Assembly: GCA_913054415.1 (NCBI GenBank)
Contig: CAJXII010000003.1
Location: 1 to 31,384 of the forward strand
Reading direction: 5' to 3'
Length of the DNA stretch: 31,384 nt
Source of the DNA: an uncultured Arcobacter sp.
Lineage (GTDB): Bacteria; Campylobacterota; Campylobacteria; Campylobacterales; Arcobacteraceae
Notes under the pieces: generated by a model
The model's input: only the letters and a program-made list of their open reading frames with translations
What the model was told of the DNA's origin: nothing
The model's database searches: none
In this document: piece by piece, positions 15,201-23,010 of the stretch
How positions within the stretch are numbered: the first letter of the stretch is position 1
How the letters are laid out: each line of letters begins with the position of its first letter
Program-made: the position numbers and the translations under genes

Positions 15201-16741
15201 ATGAGGTTATGGTAACCGTTAAAAATGCTAAAGAGGAAAAAACTTACTATCTTAGAAAAAATACAGTTGCAAAACCAAATGAGTTAGCAGGTGTTAGTGG
15301 AAATATTGAGGGTAAATTTTATTTCCCATACAAAGATGGAGATACAGTAGTAGCAAATGACTCAATAGTAGAGATGATCAAAGATGGATGGAATGTTCCT
15401 TCAAGAATCCCTTATGCTTCAGAATTATTAGTAGAAGATGGTGCTCCAGTTACTCAAGAGATTATAGCAAATGCGAGTGGAACAGTAAAATATTTTAAAC
15501 TAACGGGTGATTATTTAGAGAGATTTAAAGATATTAAAGCTGGAGATAAAATAACACAAAAAGGTTTATTTGCAGTGATTGTAGATAGTGAAGATAGAGA
15601 AGCTTCAAGATTTTATATCTCAAGAGATTCTATTATCGAATTAGCTGATGATCAAGCAGTTAAAAAAGGTGATACTATTGCAAAACCAGCACAATCTGAA
15701 CAAGTAGTAATTGCTGCTTGGGATCCTTATGCTAACCCTACTATTGCAGAGATTGATGGTGTGATCTCATTTGAAGATATAGTTCCAGGTGTAACAGTTG
15801 CTGAGGCATTTGATGAATTAACAGGGACAAGTAAATTAGTTGTAAATGAGTATATACCAGCTTCATATAAACCAGCAATTGTTGTAAAAGGAACCAATGG
15901 TAAAGTAAATAGATATATCCTTGAGCCAAAAACTGCACTAGCAGTAAATGATGGAGATAAAATCTTTGTAGCTGATATTATTGGTAAAACACCAAAAGCT
16001 GTAGCAAAATCAAGCGATATTACTGGAGGTCTTCCTAGAGTTTCTGAACTATTTGAAGCAAGACGACCTAAAAATATAGCTATCTTAGCTGGATTTAATG
16101 GTGTAGTAAGTTTTGGTAAAATGTTAAGAAATAAACAACGAATCATAATTACAGATGATTTAGGTAATAAAGAGGAATATCTAATACCAAAAGAGAGAGA
16201 GATTATGGTAAGAGATGGAGAGTTTGTTCATGCTGGAGAGAAATTAACAGATGGTCAAATTGTAAGTCATGATATTTTAAGAATCTTAGGACCAAAAGCA
16301 TTAAATGAGTTTATTGTATCTGAAGTTCAAGGAGTTTATAGATCTCAAGGTGTTAGTATTGCTGATAAACATATTGAAGTTATCTTATCTCAAATGTTAA
16401 GACAAGTAAATATTGTAGATCCTGGTAATACAAAATTTGTAGCTGGAGATATGGTATCTAAAAAAAGATTTAAAATAGAAAATGATAAGATTATAAGAAT
16501 GGGTGGAGAACCTGCTATTGCAGAACCTGTTTTATTAGGTATCACAAGAGCGGCAGTTACTAGTGATTCTATTATCTCATCTGCATCTTTCCAAGAAACA
16601 ACAAAAGTTTTAACTGAAGCTGCAATTAGTTCTAAGATGGATATGTTAAGTGATCTAAAAGAGAATGTTGTAATAGGAAGAACAATACCTGTTGGAACTG
16701 GACTTTATAGAAATCAAACAGTTAAATTCTCACATGAGTAA
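12218..16741 (+). CDS. rpoC: DNA-directed RNA polymerase subunit beta-prime
   Basis: A 1507-residue subunit with the catalytic NADFDGD motif at residues 472-478 (three Asp chelating the active-site magnesium). The N-terminal zinc site is C75, C77, C90 and C93; a second zinc site lies in the CGTHEG / CKEENGLCAKCYG region. I start at ATG 12218, giving MSKIEKVLKPIEV; the reading frame is open to 12185 within rpoB, but the family N-terminus and the AGAGG upstream favour 12218. It overlaps the rpoB end by 8 bases, consistent with coupled translation. A hairpin follows at 16760. Confidence 0.99.
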   Translation: MSKIEKVLKPIEVQELDKPKDFSAFQIKLASPQKILSWSSGEVKKPETINYRTLKPERDGLFCAKIFGPVKDYECLCGKYKKMRYKGVVCEKCGVEVTSSKVRRHRMGHIDLVAPVAHIWMVSSLPSRIGTLLGVKLKDLERVLYYEAYIVNEPGDAFYDSERTKPVKKYDVLNEEQYRIIEENYSDTGFEANMGGKIVQDLLAGIDLVSLLTTLKEDMGATKSEAKRKTIVKRLKVVENFLNSGNRPEWMMLTVLPVLPPDIRPLVALDGGKFAVSDVNDLYRRVINRNNRLKRLVELDAPQIIIRNEMRMLQEAVDALFDNAKTANAVKGANKRPLKSLSEIIKGKQGRFRQNLLGKRVDFSGRSVIVVGPNLRMDQCGIPKKMALELFKPHLMAKLEEKGYATTLKSAKRLIEAATNEVWECLVEIVEDYPILLNRAPTLHKLSIQAFNPVLIDGKAIQLHPLVCAAFNADFDGDQMAVHVPLSQEAIAEAKILMMSSMNILLPASGRAIAVPSQDMILGIYYLSLEKDGVIGEHKLLSDLNEATIALELGKVDVHAKIRTVINGKIIKTTVGRMIIHNILPDFVPVELWNKVLKKKDIGNLVDYIYKHGGYNVTPRFLDDLKNLGFKYATHAGISISVDDIKIPDSKTGLVAKGKKEVIDVQKQFNQGLLTEQERYNKIIDIWTTLNNKLGVEMMDIVEADKDGFNSIYMMADSGARGSSAQIRQLAGMRGLMAKPDGSIIETPILSNFREGLNVLEYFISTHGARKGLADTALKTANAGYLTRKLIDVSQNVRISVEDCGTHEGIEISDIVDGNELIESLEERITGRVIANDIVDPMSNEILFSEGTLISEEDAKVVVETGVKSVTIRTPLTCKEENGLCAKCYGLNLGEQRKANPGEAVGVVAAQSIGEPGTQLTLRTFHIGGTASATQAEKDLKATKEGFLRYYNVKTFTSKDGKLVVANRRNAGLLLVEPKINAPFDGTLSISVGHDEVMVTVKNAKEEKTYYLRKNTVAKPNELAGVSGNIEGKFYFPYKDGDTVVANDSIVEMIKDGWNVPSRIPYASELLVEDGAPVTQEIIANASGTVKYFKLTGDYLERFKDIKAGDKITQKGLFAVIVDSEDREASRFYISRDSIIELADDQAVKKGDTIAKPAQSEQVVIAAWDPYANPTIAEIDGVISFEDIVPGVTVAEAFDELTGTSKLVVNEYIPASYKPAIVVKGTNGKVNRYILEPKTALAVNDGDKIFVADIIGKTPKAVAKSSDITGGLPRVSELFEARRPKNIAILAGFNGVVSFGKMLRNKQRIIITDDLGNKEEYLIPKEREIMVRDGEFVHAGEKLTDGQIVSHDILRILGPKALNEFIVSEVQGVYRSQGVSIADKHIEVILSQMLRQVNIVDPGNTKFVAGDMVSKKRFKIENDKIIRMGGEPAIAEPVLLGITRAAVTSDSIISSASFQETTKVLTEAAISSKMDMLSDLKENVVIGRTIPVGTGLYRNQTVKFSHE

Positions 16742-16759
16742 TTAACTTTATAATTTTAC

Positions 16760-16790
16760 ATTCATAAGAGGAGATTTTCTTCTTATGAAT
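16760..16790 (+). terminator. Hairpin after rpoC, likely end of the rpoBC transcript
   Basis: ATTCATAAGA (16760-16769) pairs perfectly with TCTTATGAAT (16781-16790), and the stem continues for three pairs (one G-U) to a 5-nt loop. The trailing sequence is not a clean U-run. A second smaller stem, GTGTGT/ACACAC, lies at 16801-16821. Together they probably end the rpoBC transcript, perhaps with Rho. Confidence 0.55.
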
Positions 16791-16881
16791 TAACTCTTAT
16801 GTGTGTTACAAATCTACACACTTTAAACTAAACTTCATCTCAAAAAACATCATATTGTCTATAAAATAAGCATATAAGCTA

Positions 16882-16887
16882 TACAAT
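16882..16887 (+). promoter_or_regulatory. -10 box upstream of aapJ
   Basis: TACAAT lies about 30 nt before the aapJ start, within ATACAATATATC, preceded by AT-rich sequence. AGGAG at 16907-16911 is the ribosome site. No -35 is evident. Confidence 0.4.
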
Positions 16888-16918
16888 ATATCTGAATTTA
16901 AATTTATAGGAGAATTAA

Positions 16919-17932
16919 ATGAAAAGAATTGCTAAGTTATCATTAGTTGCATTTGCAGCTTGTGCTATTAGTGCTAGTGCTGGAACATTGCAAGATGTTC
17001 AAAAAGCTGGTATATTAAAATGTGGTGTATCTACAGGGTTACCTGGTTTTGCTGAAGTTGGAGCTAATAAACAATGGAAAGGTCTAGATGTTGATATGTG
17101 TAGATCAGTTGCTGCTGCTGTTTTAGGTGATGCTTCAAAAGTTAAACTTGTTCCACTTACTGCTAAAGAGAGATTTACAGCTTTACAAAGTGGTGAGATA
17201 GATCTTCTTTCAAGAAATACAACTTGGACACAAAGTAGAGATACAACTTTAGGTGTAAATTTTGCTGGTGTAAATTTTTATGACGGACAAGGTTTTTTAG
17301 TTAATAAAAATTTAGGTGTAAATAGTGCAAAAGAACTTGATGGTGCTAGTGTTTGTATCACTGCTGGAACTACAACTGAGCTAAACTTAGCTGAGTATTT
17401 TAAATCAAACAATATGAGCTATAAACCTATCACTTATGATACAGCTGATCAAGTAAGAAAAGGTTTTGAAGCTGGAAGATGTGATTTAATCACTTCTGAT
17501 TCATCTCAATTATATGCTATTAGAACACAATTAGCTCACCCAAATAATTTTAAAGTATTACCTGAAATTATCTCTAAAGAGCCTTTAGGTCCATTGGTAA
17601 GACAAGGTGATGATGAGTGGTTTAATATTGTTAAATGGTCTTTAAATGCACTTAAAACTGCTGAAGAGTTTGGTGTAACAAGTAAAAATGTAGATAAAAT
17701 GGTTGCAAGTTCAAAAGTTCCTGAAGTAAAAAGACTTTTAGGTGTTGATGGTAATTTAGGTAAAAATTTACATTTAGATAATAAATGGTCATATAGAATT
17801 ATCAAACAAGTTGGTAACTATGGTGAATCATTTGAAAGAAATGTTGGTATGGGATCACCGCTTAAAATTTCAAGAGGGTTAAATGCTCTATGGAATAAAG
17901 GTGGATTACAATACTCTCCTCCATTTAGATAA
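16919..17932 (+). CDS. aapJ: General L-amino acid ABC transporter, periplasmic binding protein
   Basis: A 337-residue extracellular solute-binding protein of family 3. A Sec signal peptide (MKRIAKLSLVAFAACAISASAG, cleavage near residues 20-22) is followed by the typical start TLQDVQKAGILKCGVSTGLPGF. The segments DVDMCRSVAAAVLGD and FTALQSGEIDLLSRNTTWT are characteristic of AapJ/BztA-type binding proteins for broad L-amino acid uptake. The three following genes encode the matching permeases and ATPase. A strong terminator sits immediately after its stop, which would give excess binding protein over the membrane parts. The substrate range is inferred from family. Confidence 0.93.
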   Translation: MKRIAKLSLVAFAACAISASAGTLQDVQKAGILKCGVSTGLPGFAEVGANKQWKGLDVDMCRSVAAAVLGDASKVKLVPLTAKERFTALQSGEIDLLSRNTTWTQSRDTTLGVNFAGVNFYDGQGFLVNKNLGVNSAKELDGASVCITAGTTTELNLAEYFKSNNMSYKPITYDTADQVRKGFEAGRCDLITSDSSQLYAIRTQLAHPNNFKVLPEIISKEPLGPLVRQGDDEWFNIVKWSLNALKTAEEFGVTSKNVDKMVASSKVPEVKRLLGVDGNLGKNLHLDNKWSYRIIKQVGNYGESFERNVGMGSPLKISRGLNALWNKGGLQYSPPFR

Positions 17933-17957
17933 AAAAAACGGCGAAAGCCGTTTTTTT
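17932..17957 (+). terminator. Intrinsic terminator between aapJ and aapQ
   Basis: CGGC (17939-17942), a GAAA tetraloop and GCCG (17947-17950) are flanked by six or more A and seven T, forming a compact terminator that overlaps the last base of the aapJ stop codon. Partial read-through would explain differential expression within the operon. Confidence 0.88.
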
Positions 17958-17965
17958 ATTTATAG

Positions 17966-18007
17966 TAAGTGTTAAGAACTAAAATCTAGTTTTTAACTTT
18001 TAGTATA
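17966..18007 (+). repeat. Heptad repeat tract D and hairpin (aapJ-aapQ spacer)
   Basis: Six in-register 7-mers each begin with TA: TAAGTGT, TAAGAAC, TAAAATC, TAGTTTT, TAACTTT, TAGTATA. GTTAAGAACTA (17971-17981) pairs with TAGTTTTTAAC (17987-17997), 11 pairs with one G-U and a 5-nt loop. A TATAAT at 18004-18009 overlaps its end. Confidence 0.65.
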
Positions 18008-18024
18008 ATCAATAAGGAATTTTC

Positions 18025-19176
18025 GTGTCTATATTTTATAACAAACTTTTTAGAGATATTGTATCTCAGTTATTGGTAGTCATTGGTTTGGTCTTTTTTA
18101 TATGGACTGTAATACACAATCTACAACATAATATTGAAGTAAGAGGGATCACTACAGGGTTTGCTTTTTTTAGCGATAAGGCAGGGTTTGGAATAAGTGA
18201 ATCACCAATACCATATAGTGAAGATTCAACATATTTTAGAGCATTTTTAGTAGGTCTTGTAAATACGGTATATGTATCATTTGTAGGTATATTTTTTGCT
18301 ACAATTATTGGTATAATTGTTGGTGTTGGAAGATTATCTAAAAACTATCTTTTAGCAAAGTTATCACTTGCTTATGTAGAGTTTTTTAGAAATATACCTT
18401 TATTATTACAGATATTATTTTGGTATAATGTAGTTTTAGCAGCTCTTCCTAGTCCAAAAAGAAGTATAGTTTTAGGTGCTGATATGTTCCTAAATAACCG
18501 TGGGTTTTATGTGCCAAAACCTATATATGGTGATCAATTTTCATTTGTAATTATCTCTTTCTTTGTAGCTATCGGTGTAGCTATATGGTTTGTAAAATGG
18601 GCAAATAAAAGATTTGAAGAGACAGGGCATGAGATTATTGTATGGCCTTGGGTTATTTTGATGATTTTAGGGATACCTTTAATTGTATTTAATCTTCTAG
18701 GATCACCTGTTAGTTTTGATAATCCAGCTTTAAGAGGATTTAATTTTAGAGGTGGTATGAATTTTAGTCCAGAGTTTTTAGCTTTGACATTTGCTTTGAG
18801 TATCTATACTGCTTCACTAATAGCTGAAGCTGTAAGAAGTGGAATTGAAGCAGTTGCAAAAGGTCAAAAAGAAGCGGCAGCATCTTTAGGGCTTTCTAGT
18901 TATCAATCTTTAAAGCTAGTAGTATTACCTCAAGCTATAAGAATAGCGATACCACCAATTATTGGTCAATATCTAAATCTGATAAAAAACTCATCATTAG
19001 CTACAGCTATTGGTTATCCAGAGATTGTAACAGTATTTAGTGGAACAGTTCTAAATCAAACAGGACAGGCTATAGAGATTATTGCAGTGACTATGGCAGT
19101 ATATTTAACAATAAGTTTGCTTGTCTCATTTATATTAAATATTATAAATAAAAAATTAGCAATCAAGGAGCGATAG
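18025..19176 (+). CDS. aapQ: General L-amino acid ABC transporter, permease AapQ
   Basis: A 383-residue inner-membrane permease of the histidine/glutamate/general amino acid type, with several membrane segments. The cytoplasmic EAA-type loop, EAVAKGQKEAAASLGL followed by LPQAIRIAIPP, is near the C-terminus and docks the ATPase. The long insertion between the first helices and the core, about 380 residues in total, is typical of AapQ/BztB rather than short permeases. The start is GTG 18025 with AAGGA 7 nt upstream. It abuts aapM directly. A TATAAT at 18004 may give local transcription. Confidence 0.92.
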   Translation: MSIFYNKLFRDIVSQLLVVIGLVFFIWTVIHNLQHNIEVRGITTGFAFFSDKAGFGISESPIPYSEDSTYFRAFLVGLVNTVYVSFVGIFFATIIGIIVGVGRLSKNYLLAKLSLAYVEFFRNIPLLLQILFWYNVVLAALPSPKRSIVLGADMFLNNRGFYVPKPIYGDQFSFVIISFFVAIGVAIWFVKWANKRFEETGHEIIVWPWVILMILGIPLIVFNLLGSPVSFDNPALRGFNFRGGMNFSPEFLALTFALSIYTASLIAEAVRSGIEAVAKGQKEAAASLGLSSYQSLKLVVLPQAIRIAIPPIIGQYLNLIKNSSLATAIGYPEIVTVFSGTVLNQTGQAIEIIAVTMAVYLTISLLVSFILNIINKKLAIKER

Positions 19177-20265
19177 ATGGCAGTTTTTCAAGAAAAAGTA
19201 GCAAGACCAGCTCCAGAAAATTTAAGAGGACCAATCCATTGGATTAAGGAGAATCTATTAGCGACTCCTTTAGATGTAGTTCAAACTATTTTAATTATAG
19301 CTTTTTTAGTTTGGACAATACCACCGTTTTTAGATTGGGCTATATTTAATGCTTCATTTGTAGGACATACAAAAGCAGATGCATTAGGTTCGGGAGCTAA
19401 TTGGATATTTATCAAAGAGAAAATTGGTATGTTTATATATGGTTTTTATCCTAAAGCAGAGCTTTATAGGATAGATATGGTATTTGTATTATTTTTTGTA
19501 ACTGTAGTATTATTTAAGTTTGTTGCAAAAACAATTACACAAAAAGCAGTGGTGTTTTTAATATATCCTATTGCTGCATTTATATTAATAAAAGGTGGTT
19601 ATTTTGGTTTAGCTGAAGTTACTACTGATAAATGGGGTGGAGTATTATTAACTCTTGTAATTGCTTCAGTTGGGATTGTATTATCATTGCCTATTGGGAT
19701 TATTTTAGCATTTGGACGACAATCAAAATTACCTATTATTAAAAATTTAAGTGTATTTTATATTGAGTTTATCAGAGGTGTTCCTTTGATTACTATGCTA
19801 TTTATGGGATCTGTTTTATTACCTCTATTTTTTCAAGAGGGAGTTGAATTAAATAAACTTCTAAGAGCATTAATAGTTATTACTATGGTTGAATCAGCAT
19901 TTATTTCAGAAGCTATTAGAGGTGGATTACAAGCTATACCTAAAGGGCAATATGAAGCAGCTGATTCATTAGGTCTTGGATATTGGCAAAAGATGATATT
20001 GGTTATACTTCCTCAAGCATTAAAAGTAGCAATACCAAATATTGTAGGTATATCGATTGAGTTATTTAAAGATACATCTTTGGTTATGATTATTGGATTA
20101 TTTGATCTGTTGTCAATGGTTCATTTAGCAGCTAATGATTCACATTGGTTAGGTATGGAAACAGAGGGATATGTATTTGTTACATTTATATATTGGATAT
20201 TCTGTTATAGTATGTCAAAATATAGTATGATTTTAGAAGATAGATTTAATACAAATAATAAGTAG
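19177..20265 (+). CDS. aapM: General L-amino acid ABC transporter, permease AapM
   Basis: A 362-residue partner permease. The hydrophobic core and the EAA-type loop (GGLQAIPKGQYEAADSLGL then LPQALKVAIPN) match the AapM/BztC family; the segment FYIEFIRGVPLITMLFMG is characteristic of amino acid permeases. It starts at the base after the aapQ stop with AAGGAG just upstream, so the two permeases are translationally linked and should form the heterodimeric channel. It is followed by aapP after 7 nt. Confidence 0.92.
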   Translation: MAVFQEKVARPAPENLRGPIHWIKENLLATPLDVVQTILIIAFLVWTIPPFLDWAIFNASFVGHTKADALGSGANWIFIKEKIGMFIYGFYPKAELYRIDMVFVLFFVTVVLFKFVAKTITQKAVVFLIYPIAAFILIKGGYFGLAEVTTDKWGGVLLTLVIASVGIVLSLPIGIILAFGRQSKLPIIKNLSVFYIEFIRGVPLITMLFMGSVLLPLFFQEGVELNKLLRALIVITMVESAFISEAIRGGLQAIPKGQYEAADSLGLGYWQKMILVILPQALKVAIPNIVGISIELFKDTSLVMIIGLFDLLSMVHLAANDSHWLGMETEGYVFVTFIYWIFCYSMSKYSMILEDRFNTNNK

Positions 20266-20272
20266 GGAAATA

Positions 20273-21010
20273 ATGGAAAATATAATAGAGATTAAAAATT
20301 TAAATAAATGGTATGGTGATTTTCATGTTTTAAAAGATATTAACCTAAATGTAAAAGAGGGTGAAATTATCGTAATATGTGGTCCAAGTGGTAGTGGAAA
20401 ATCAACAGTTACTAGATGTATAAATTATCTTGAACAATTTCAAGAAGGTGAGCTAATAGTTGATGGTATAAAACTAGAAGATGATGTTAAAAAAATAAAA
20501 GCAATTAGAGAAGATGTTGCTATGGTGTTTCAACATTTTGAGCTATTTCCACATCTTTCTATTTTAGATAATCTTATTTTATCGCCTATACATGTGCATT
20601 CTATTCCTAAAAAAGAAGCGGTAGAGACTGCTATGAAATATTTAGAAAAAGTAAATATTGCAGATCAAGCAGATAAATATCCAAATCAGTTAAGTGGTGG
20701 ACAAAAACAAAGAGTTGCAATAGCAAGAGCTTTATGTGCAAATCCAAAAATTATGCTTTTTGATGAACCAACATCAGCACTTGACCCAGAGATGATTTCA
20801 GAAGTTTTGGATGTAATGATTAGTTTATCAAAAGAGAAGAAAACTATGATTTGTGTTACTCACGAGATGGGATTTGCTAAAAAAGTTGCCGATAGAGTTA
20901 TTTTTATGGCAGAGGGGCAAATATTGGAAGAGAATACTCCTGATGAATTTTTTAACAATCCACAAAGTGATAGATTAAAACAATTTTTAGAACAAATATT
21001 GGATCACTAA
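20273..21010 (+). CDS. aapP: General L-amino acid ABC transporter, ATP-binding protein AapP
   Basis: A 245-residue ABC ATPase of the polar amino acid class. Walker A is GPSGSGKST at residues 37-45, the signature LSGGQ is at 140-144, Walker B is LFDEP with D164-E165, and TSALDPE and the switch histidine in CVTHEMG follow. It powers the AapJQM uptake system and is the last transporter gene; a gene for a TRIC-like channel starts 10 nt later. Confidence 0.95.
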   Translation: MENIIEIKNLNKWYGDFHVLKDINLNVKEGEIIVICGPSGSGKSTVTRCINYLEQFQEGELIVDGIKLEDDVKKIKAIREDVAMVFQHFELFPHLSILDNLILSPIHVHSIPKKEAVETAMKYLEKVNIADQADKYPNQLSGGQKQRVAIARALCANPKIMLFDEPTSALDPEMISEVLDVMISLSKEKKTMICVTHEMGFAKKVADRVIFMAEGQILEENTPDEFFNNPQSDRLKQFLEQILDH

Positions 21011-21020
21011 AAGAGAATTA

Positions 21021-21629
21021 GTGCTTTTTGAGATCGCTGAAATTATAGGAATTATCTCATTTTCTTTGAGTGGTTTTTATATAGCAGTTAGAAATAAACT
21101 AGATATTTTAGGTATCTTTATAAGTGCATTTTTAACTGCATTGGGTGGTGGGATTATAAGAGATACTATTGTTGGTATAGATCCTATTTCACTTACTACT
21201 ACAACACCTATGCTTATTGTTTTAGCTATGATTGTTTTACTTATTTTAGTAAAATTTCATAAAAAACAAGATTATGATAGAAAGCCTTTATTTGTTTTTA
21301 TAGATAGTATAGGTCTTGTATCTTTTTCTATATCTGGTGCTTTAATAGCAATAGATCATAATTTTTCATTATCAGGTATTATAATATTAGCTTTTGTTAC
21401 TGCTCTTGGTGGTGGGATCTGTAGAGATATACTTTTAAATGTAGTTCCTTATGTATTAAAAGGTGGATTTTATGGGATTATCTCTATTTTTATAGGGTTT
21501 GCTGTATATATTTTACATACTATTAATTTTCTTGGATTTATTTCTTTAAGTTTATTGTTAGTTGCAGGTATAATTATAAGATTGATAGCTTTTAAATATA
21601 GTTGGAAGTTGCCAAATTTATATTCTTAA
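21021..21629 (+). CDS. TRIC-family (UPF0126) membrane channel protein
   Basis: A 202-residue, seven-helix membrane protein built of two similar halves, each with the family motif GGGxxRD (GGGIIRD at residues 42-48 and GGGICRD at 130-136). Bacterial homologues (YadS/YicG, UPF0126) are structurally trimeric intracellular cation channels; their physiological role in bacteria, possibly potassium or amino acid related, is not settled. The start is GTG 21021, 10 nt after aapP, with only a weak AAGAGA ribosome site, so it is probably the last gene of the aap transcript. Its stop codon overlaps that of convergent mqnA. Confidence 0.88.
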   Translation: MLFEIAEIIGIISFSLSGFYIAVRNKLDILGIFISAFLTALGGGIIRDTIVGIDPISLTTTTPMLIVLAMIVLLILVKFHKKQDYDRKPLFVFIDSIGLVSFSISGALIAIDHNFSLSGIIILAFVTALGGGICRDILLNVVPYVLKGGFYGIISIFIGFAVYILHTINFLGFISLSLLLVAGIIIRLIAFKYSWKLPNLYS

Positions 21630-22279
21630 TCGCTAAGTTTGAGAAATTTTTTTAAAGATAGTTTCTCTTTATAAGATATTTTATAAGATATTTTATTAAG
21701 ATAATCTAAAATTTGTTTTGTTGTAAGCCCTGATCTTTTTGCATATTGTTTTAGTATATATTGAGGGATATAAACTTTAGTGGTTAAAAATTTGTTTGCT
21801 AAGTTATTGATATATCTAAACTCTTTGTTGATACAAAGTCTAGCAAATACAAAAGGTAAGTTATATTTTTTTTGCCACTGTTTAGCTAAATCTACTATAT
21901 TTTCATCTTGTTGATTATGGTAAAAATATGTAAGGGCTTTATCTCCGATAATTACTTCACCTTGAATATCTAAGATTTTAGCTAAAGCATTTGATGTATT
22001 TGACTGAAAATCATTTTTATTAGGTTTGTTTGTAAGCACCAAAACACTATCAACCTCTTTTTTGGCTACAATCCCAACATCTAAACATTTACAGTTTTTA
22101 GAAGCTATTGATGATATAAATGCAGCATCTATTTTTTTTGCATGAAATTGTTTGTTTATTTTTGATGGGTATGATTTTTTGTAGTTGATTATTTGCTTTA
22201 TTTGTGATGATTTGATATGTTGCTTGATAAAGATATAAAATGGTAATAAATTGATAAAATCTATTTTTGCAAATATCAT
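21626..22279 (-). CDS. mqnA: Chorismate dehydratase MqnA (futalosine menaquinone pathway)
   Basis: A 217-residue protein matching the MqnA/DUF178 family: the N-terminal FINLLPFYIF segment (family pattern I-Y/F-N-x-L-P-F), the IGDKALTYFY stretch and the DLAKQWQKKYNLPFVFAR block are recognisable. MqnA dehydrates chorismate to 3-enolpyruvyl-benzoate, the first step of the futalosine route to menaquinone used by Campylobacterota. It resembles a periplasmic binding protein fold but has no signal peptide, so it is cytoplasmic. ATG at 22277-22279 has AAGGGG upstream on the minus strand. It diverges from moaD and ends tail-to-tail with the TRIC gene, sharing TTAA. It is slightly short, and some family residues are diverged. 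Confidence 0.82.
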   Translation of the reverse strand: MIFAKIDFINLLPFYIFIKQHIKSSQIKQIINYKKSYPSKINKQFHAKKIDAAFISSIASKNCKCLDVGIVAKKEVDSVLVLTNKPNKNDFQSNTSNALAKILDIQGEVIIGDKALTYFYHNQQDENIVDLAKQWQKKYNLPFVFARLCINKEFRYINNLANKFLTTKVYIPQYILKQYAKRSGLTTKQILDYLNKISYKISYKEKLSLKKFLKLSD

Positions 22280-22304
22280 ATTTGTTGCCCCTTATTTTAA
22301 TTGT

Positions 22305-22315
22305 GGTATAATACC
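22305..22315. promoter_or_regulatory. Palindromic bidirectional -10 element between mqnA and moaD
   Basis: GGTATAATACC is an 11-bp palindrome giving TATAAT on the plus strand (22307-22312) and TATTAT on the minus strand. TTGCCC at 22285-22290 is a possible plus-strand -35 with a 16-nt spacer. It sits in the 61-nt divergent spacer, 25-30 nt from both start codons. Confidence 0.55.
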
Positions 22316-22340
22316 AAATATATAGTAAAAAAGGATTAAA

Positions 22341-22562
22341 ATGGTTAGAGTTGAATTTTTGGGTCCAATAGCAAAAGAGCCAATAGAGTTAGATATAGAT
22401 AATCTATCGCAATTATCTGATATTTTAAAAGCTGATGAAGAGTTAAAACAATGGTTACAAAATAGTGCAGTAGCTATTAATGATACTTTAGTAAAAGATA
22501 AAAATGCTAATTTAAAAGATGGAGATAAAATCTCTTTATTACCACCTGTTTGTGGAGGTTGA
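22341..22562 (+). CDS. moaD: Molybdopterin synthase sulfur carrier subunit MoaD
   Basis: A 73-residue ubiquitin-like protein ending in the diagnostic Gly-Gly (PPVCGG). The terminal glycine is adenylated and thiocarboxylated and donates sulfur to precursor Z within molybdopterin synthase. The beta-grasp pattern and the KDGDKISLLPPV segment are typical. AAAGGA precedes ATG 22341. The moaE start follows the stop by one base, and the moaE ribosome site GGAGG is embedded in the last MoaD codons. Confidence 0.94.
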   Translation: MVRVEFLGPIAKEPIELDIDNLSQLSDILKADEELKQWLQNSAVAINDTLVKDKNANLKDGDKISLLPPVCGG

Positions 22563-22563
22563 T

Positions 22564-23007
22564 ATGAGTTATTTGGAACTTTATGATGGAAGTTTACCCG
22601 TAGAACAAATTACAAATAAGTGGTATAAAGATTTTAGATTATCTAATTATGGTGCAATTATAACTTTTGTGGGTGTTGTTCGTGATGAAAATGGTATTGA
22701 TGGGCTTAGTTTTGATATATATGAGCCTATCTTAAACTCTTGGTTTGAAGCTTGGAGTAAAAAAGCAAAAGAGAAAAATGCCATAGTTTTAATGGCACAT
22801 AGTCGTGGAGATGTTTTAAATCATACAAGCAGTTACATAAGTGCAGTATGTAGTCCAAAAAGACGGGTTGCACTTGAGTTAATTGATGAGTTTGTAGAGG
22901 ATTTTAAAGCATCAGCACCTATTTGGAAATATGATATTATTGATGGCAAAAGAGTATATGCCAAAGATAGAAGCACAGCAATTAAAGGTGCTGGTATTTT
23001 AGGATAA
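22564..23007 (+). CDS. moaE: Molybdopterin synthase catalytic subunit MoaE
   Basis: A 147-residue MoaE, partner of MoaD in converting precursor Z to molybdopterin. Conserved segments include GAIITFVGVVRDEN, the AHSRGDV stretch (family HRxG region), the SPKRRVAL segment and SAPIWKYD with the Lys of the family K-x-x-x-P-x-W-K motif. I start at ATG 22564, with GGAGG at 22554-22558; the frame extends upstream to 22519 inside moaD without a ribosome site. The pair indicates molybdenum/tungsten cofactor enzymes such as nitrate or formate oxidoreductases elsewhere in the genome. Confidence 0.94.
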   Translation: MSYLELYDGSLPVEQITNKWYKDFRLSNYGAIITFVGVVRDENGIDGLSFDIYEPILNSWFEAWSKKAKEKNAIVLMAHSRGDVLNHTSSYISAVCSPKRRVALELIDEFVEDFKASAPIWKYDIIDGKRVYAKDRSTAIKGAGILG

Positions 23008-23010
23008 GGT

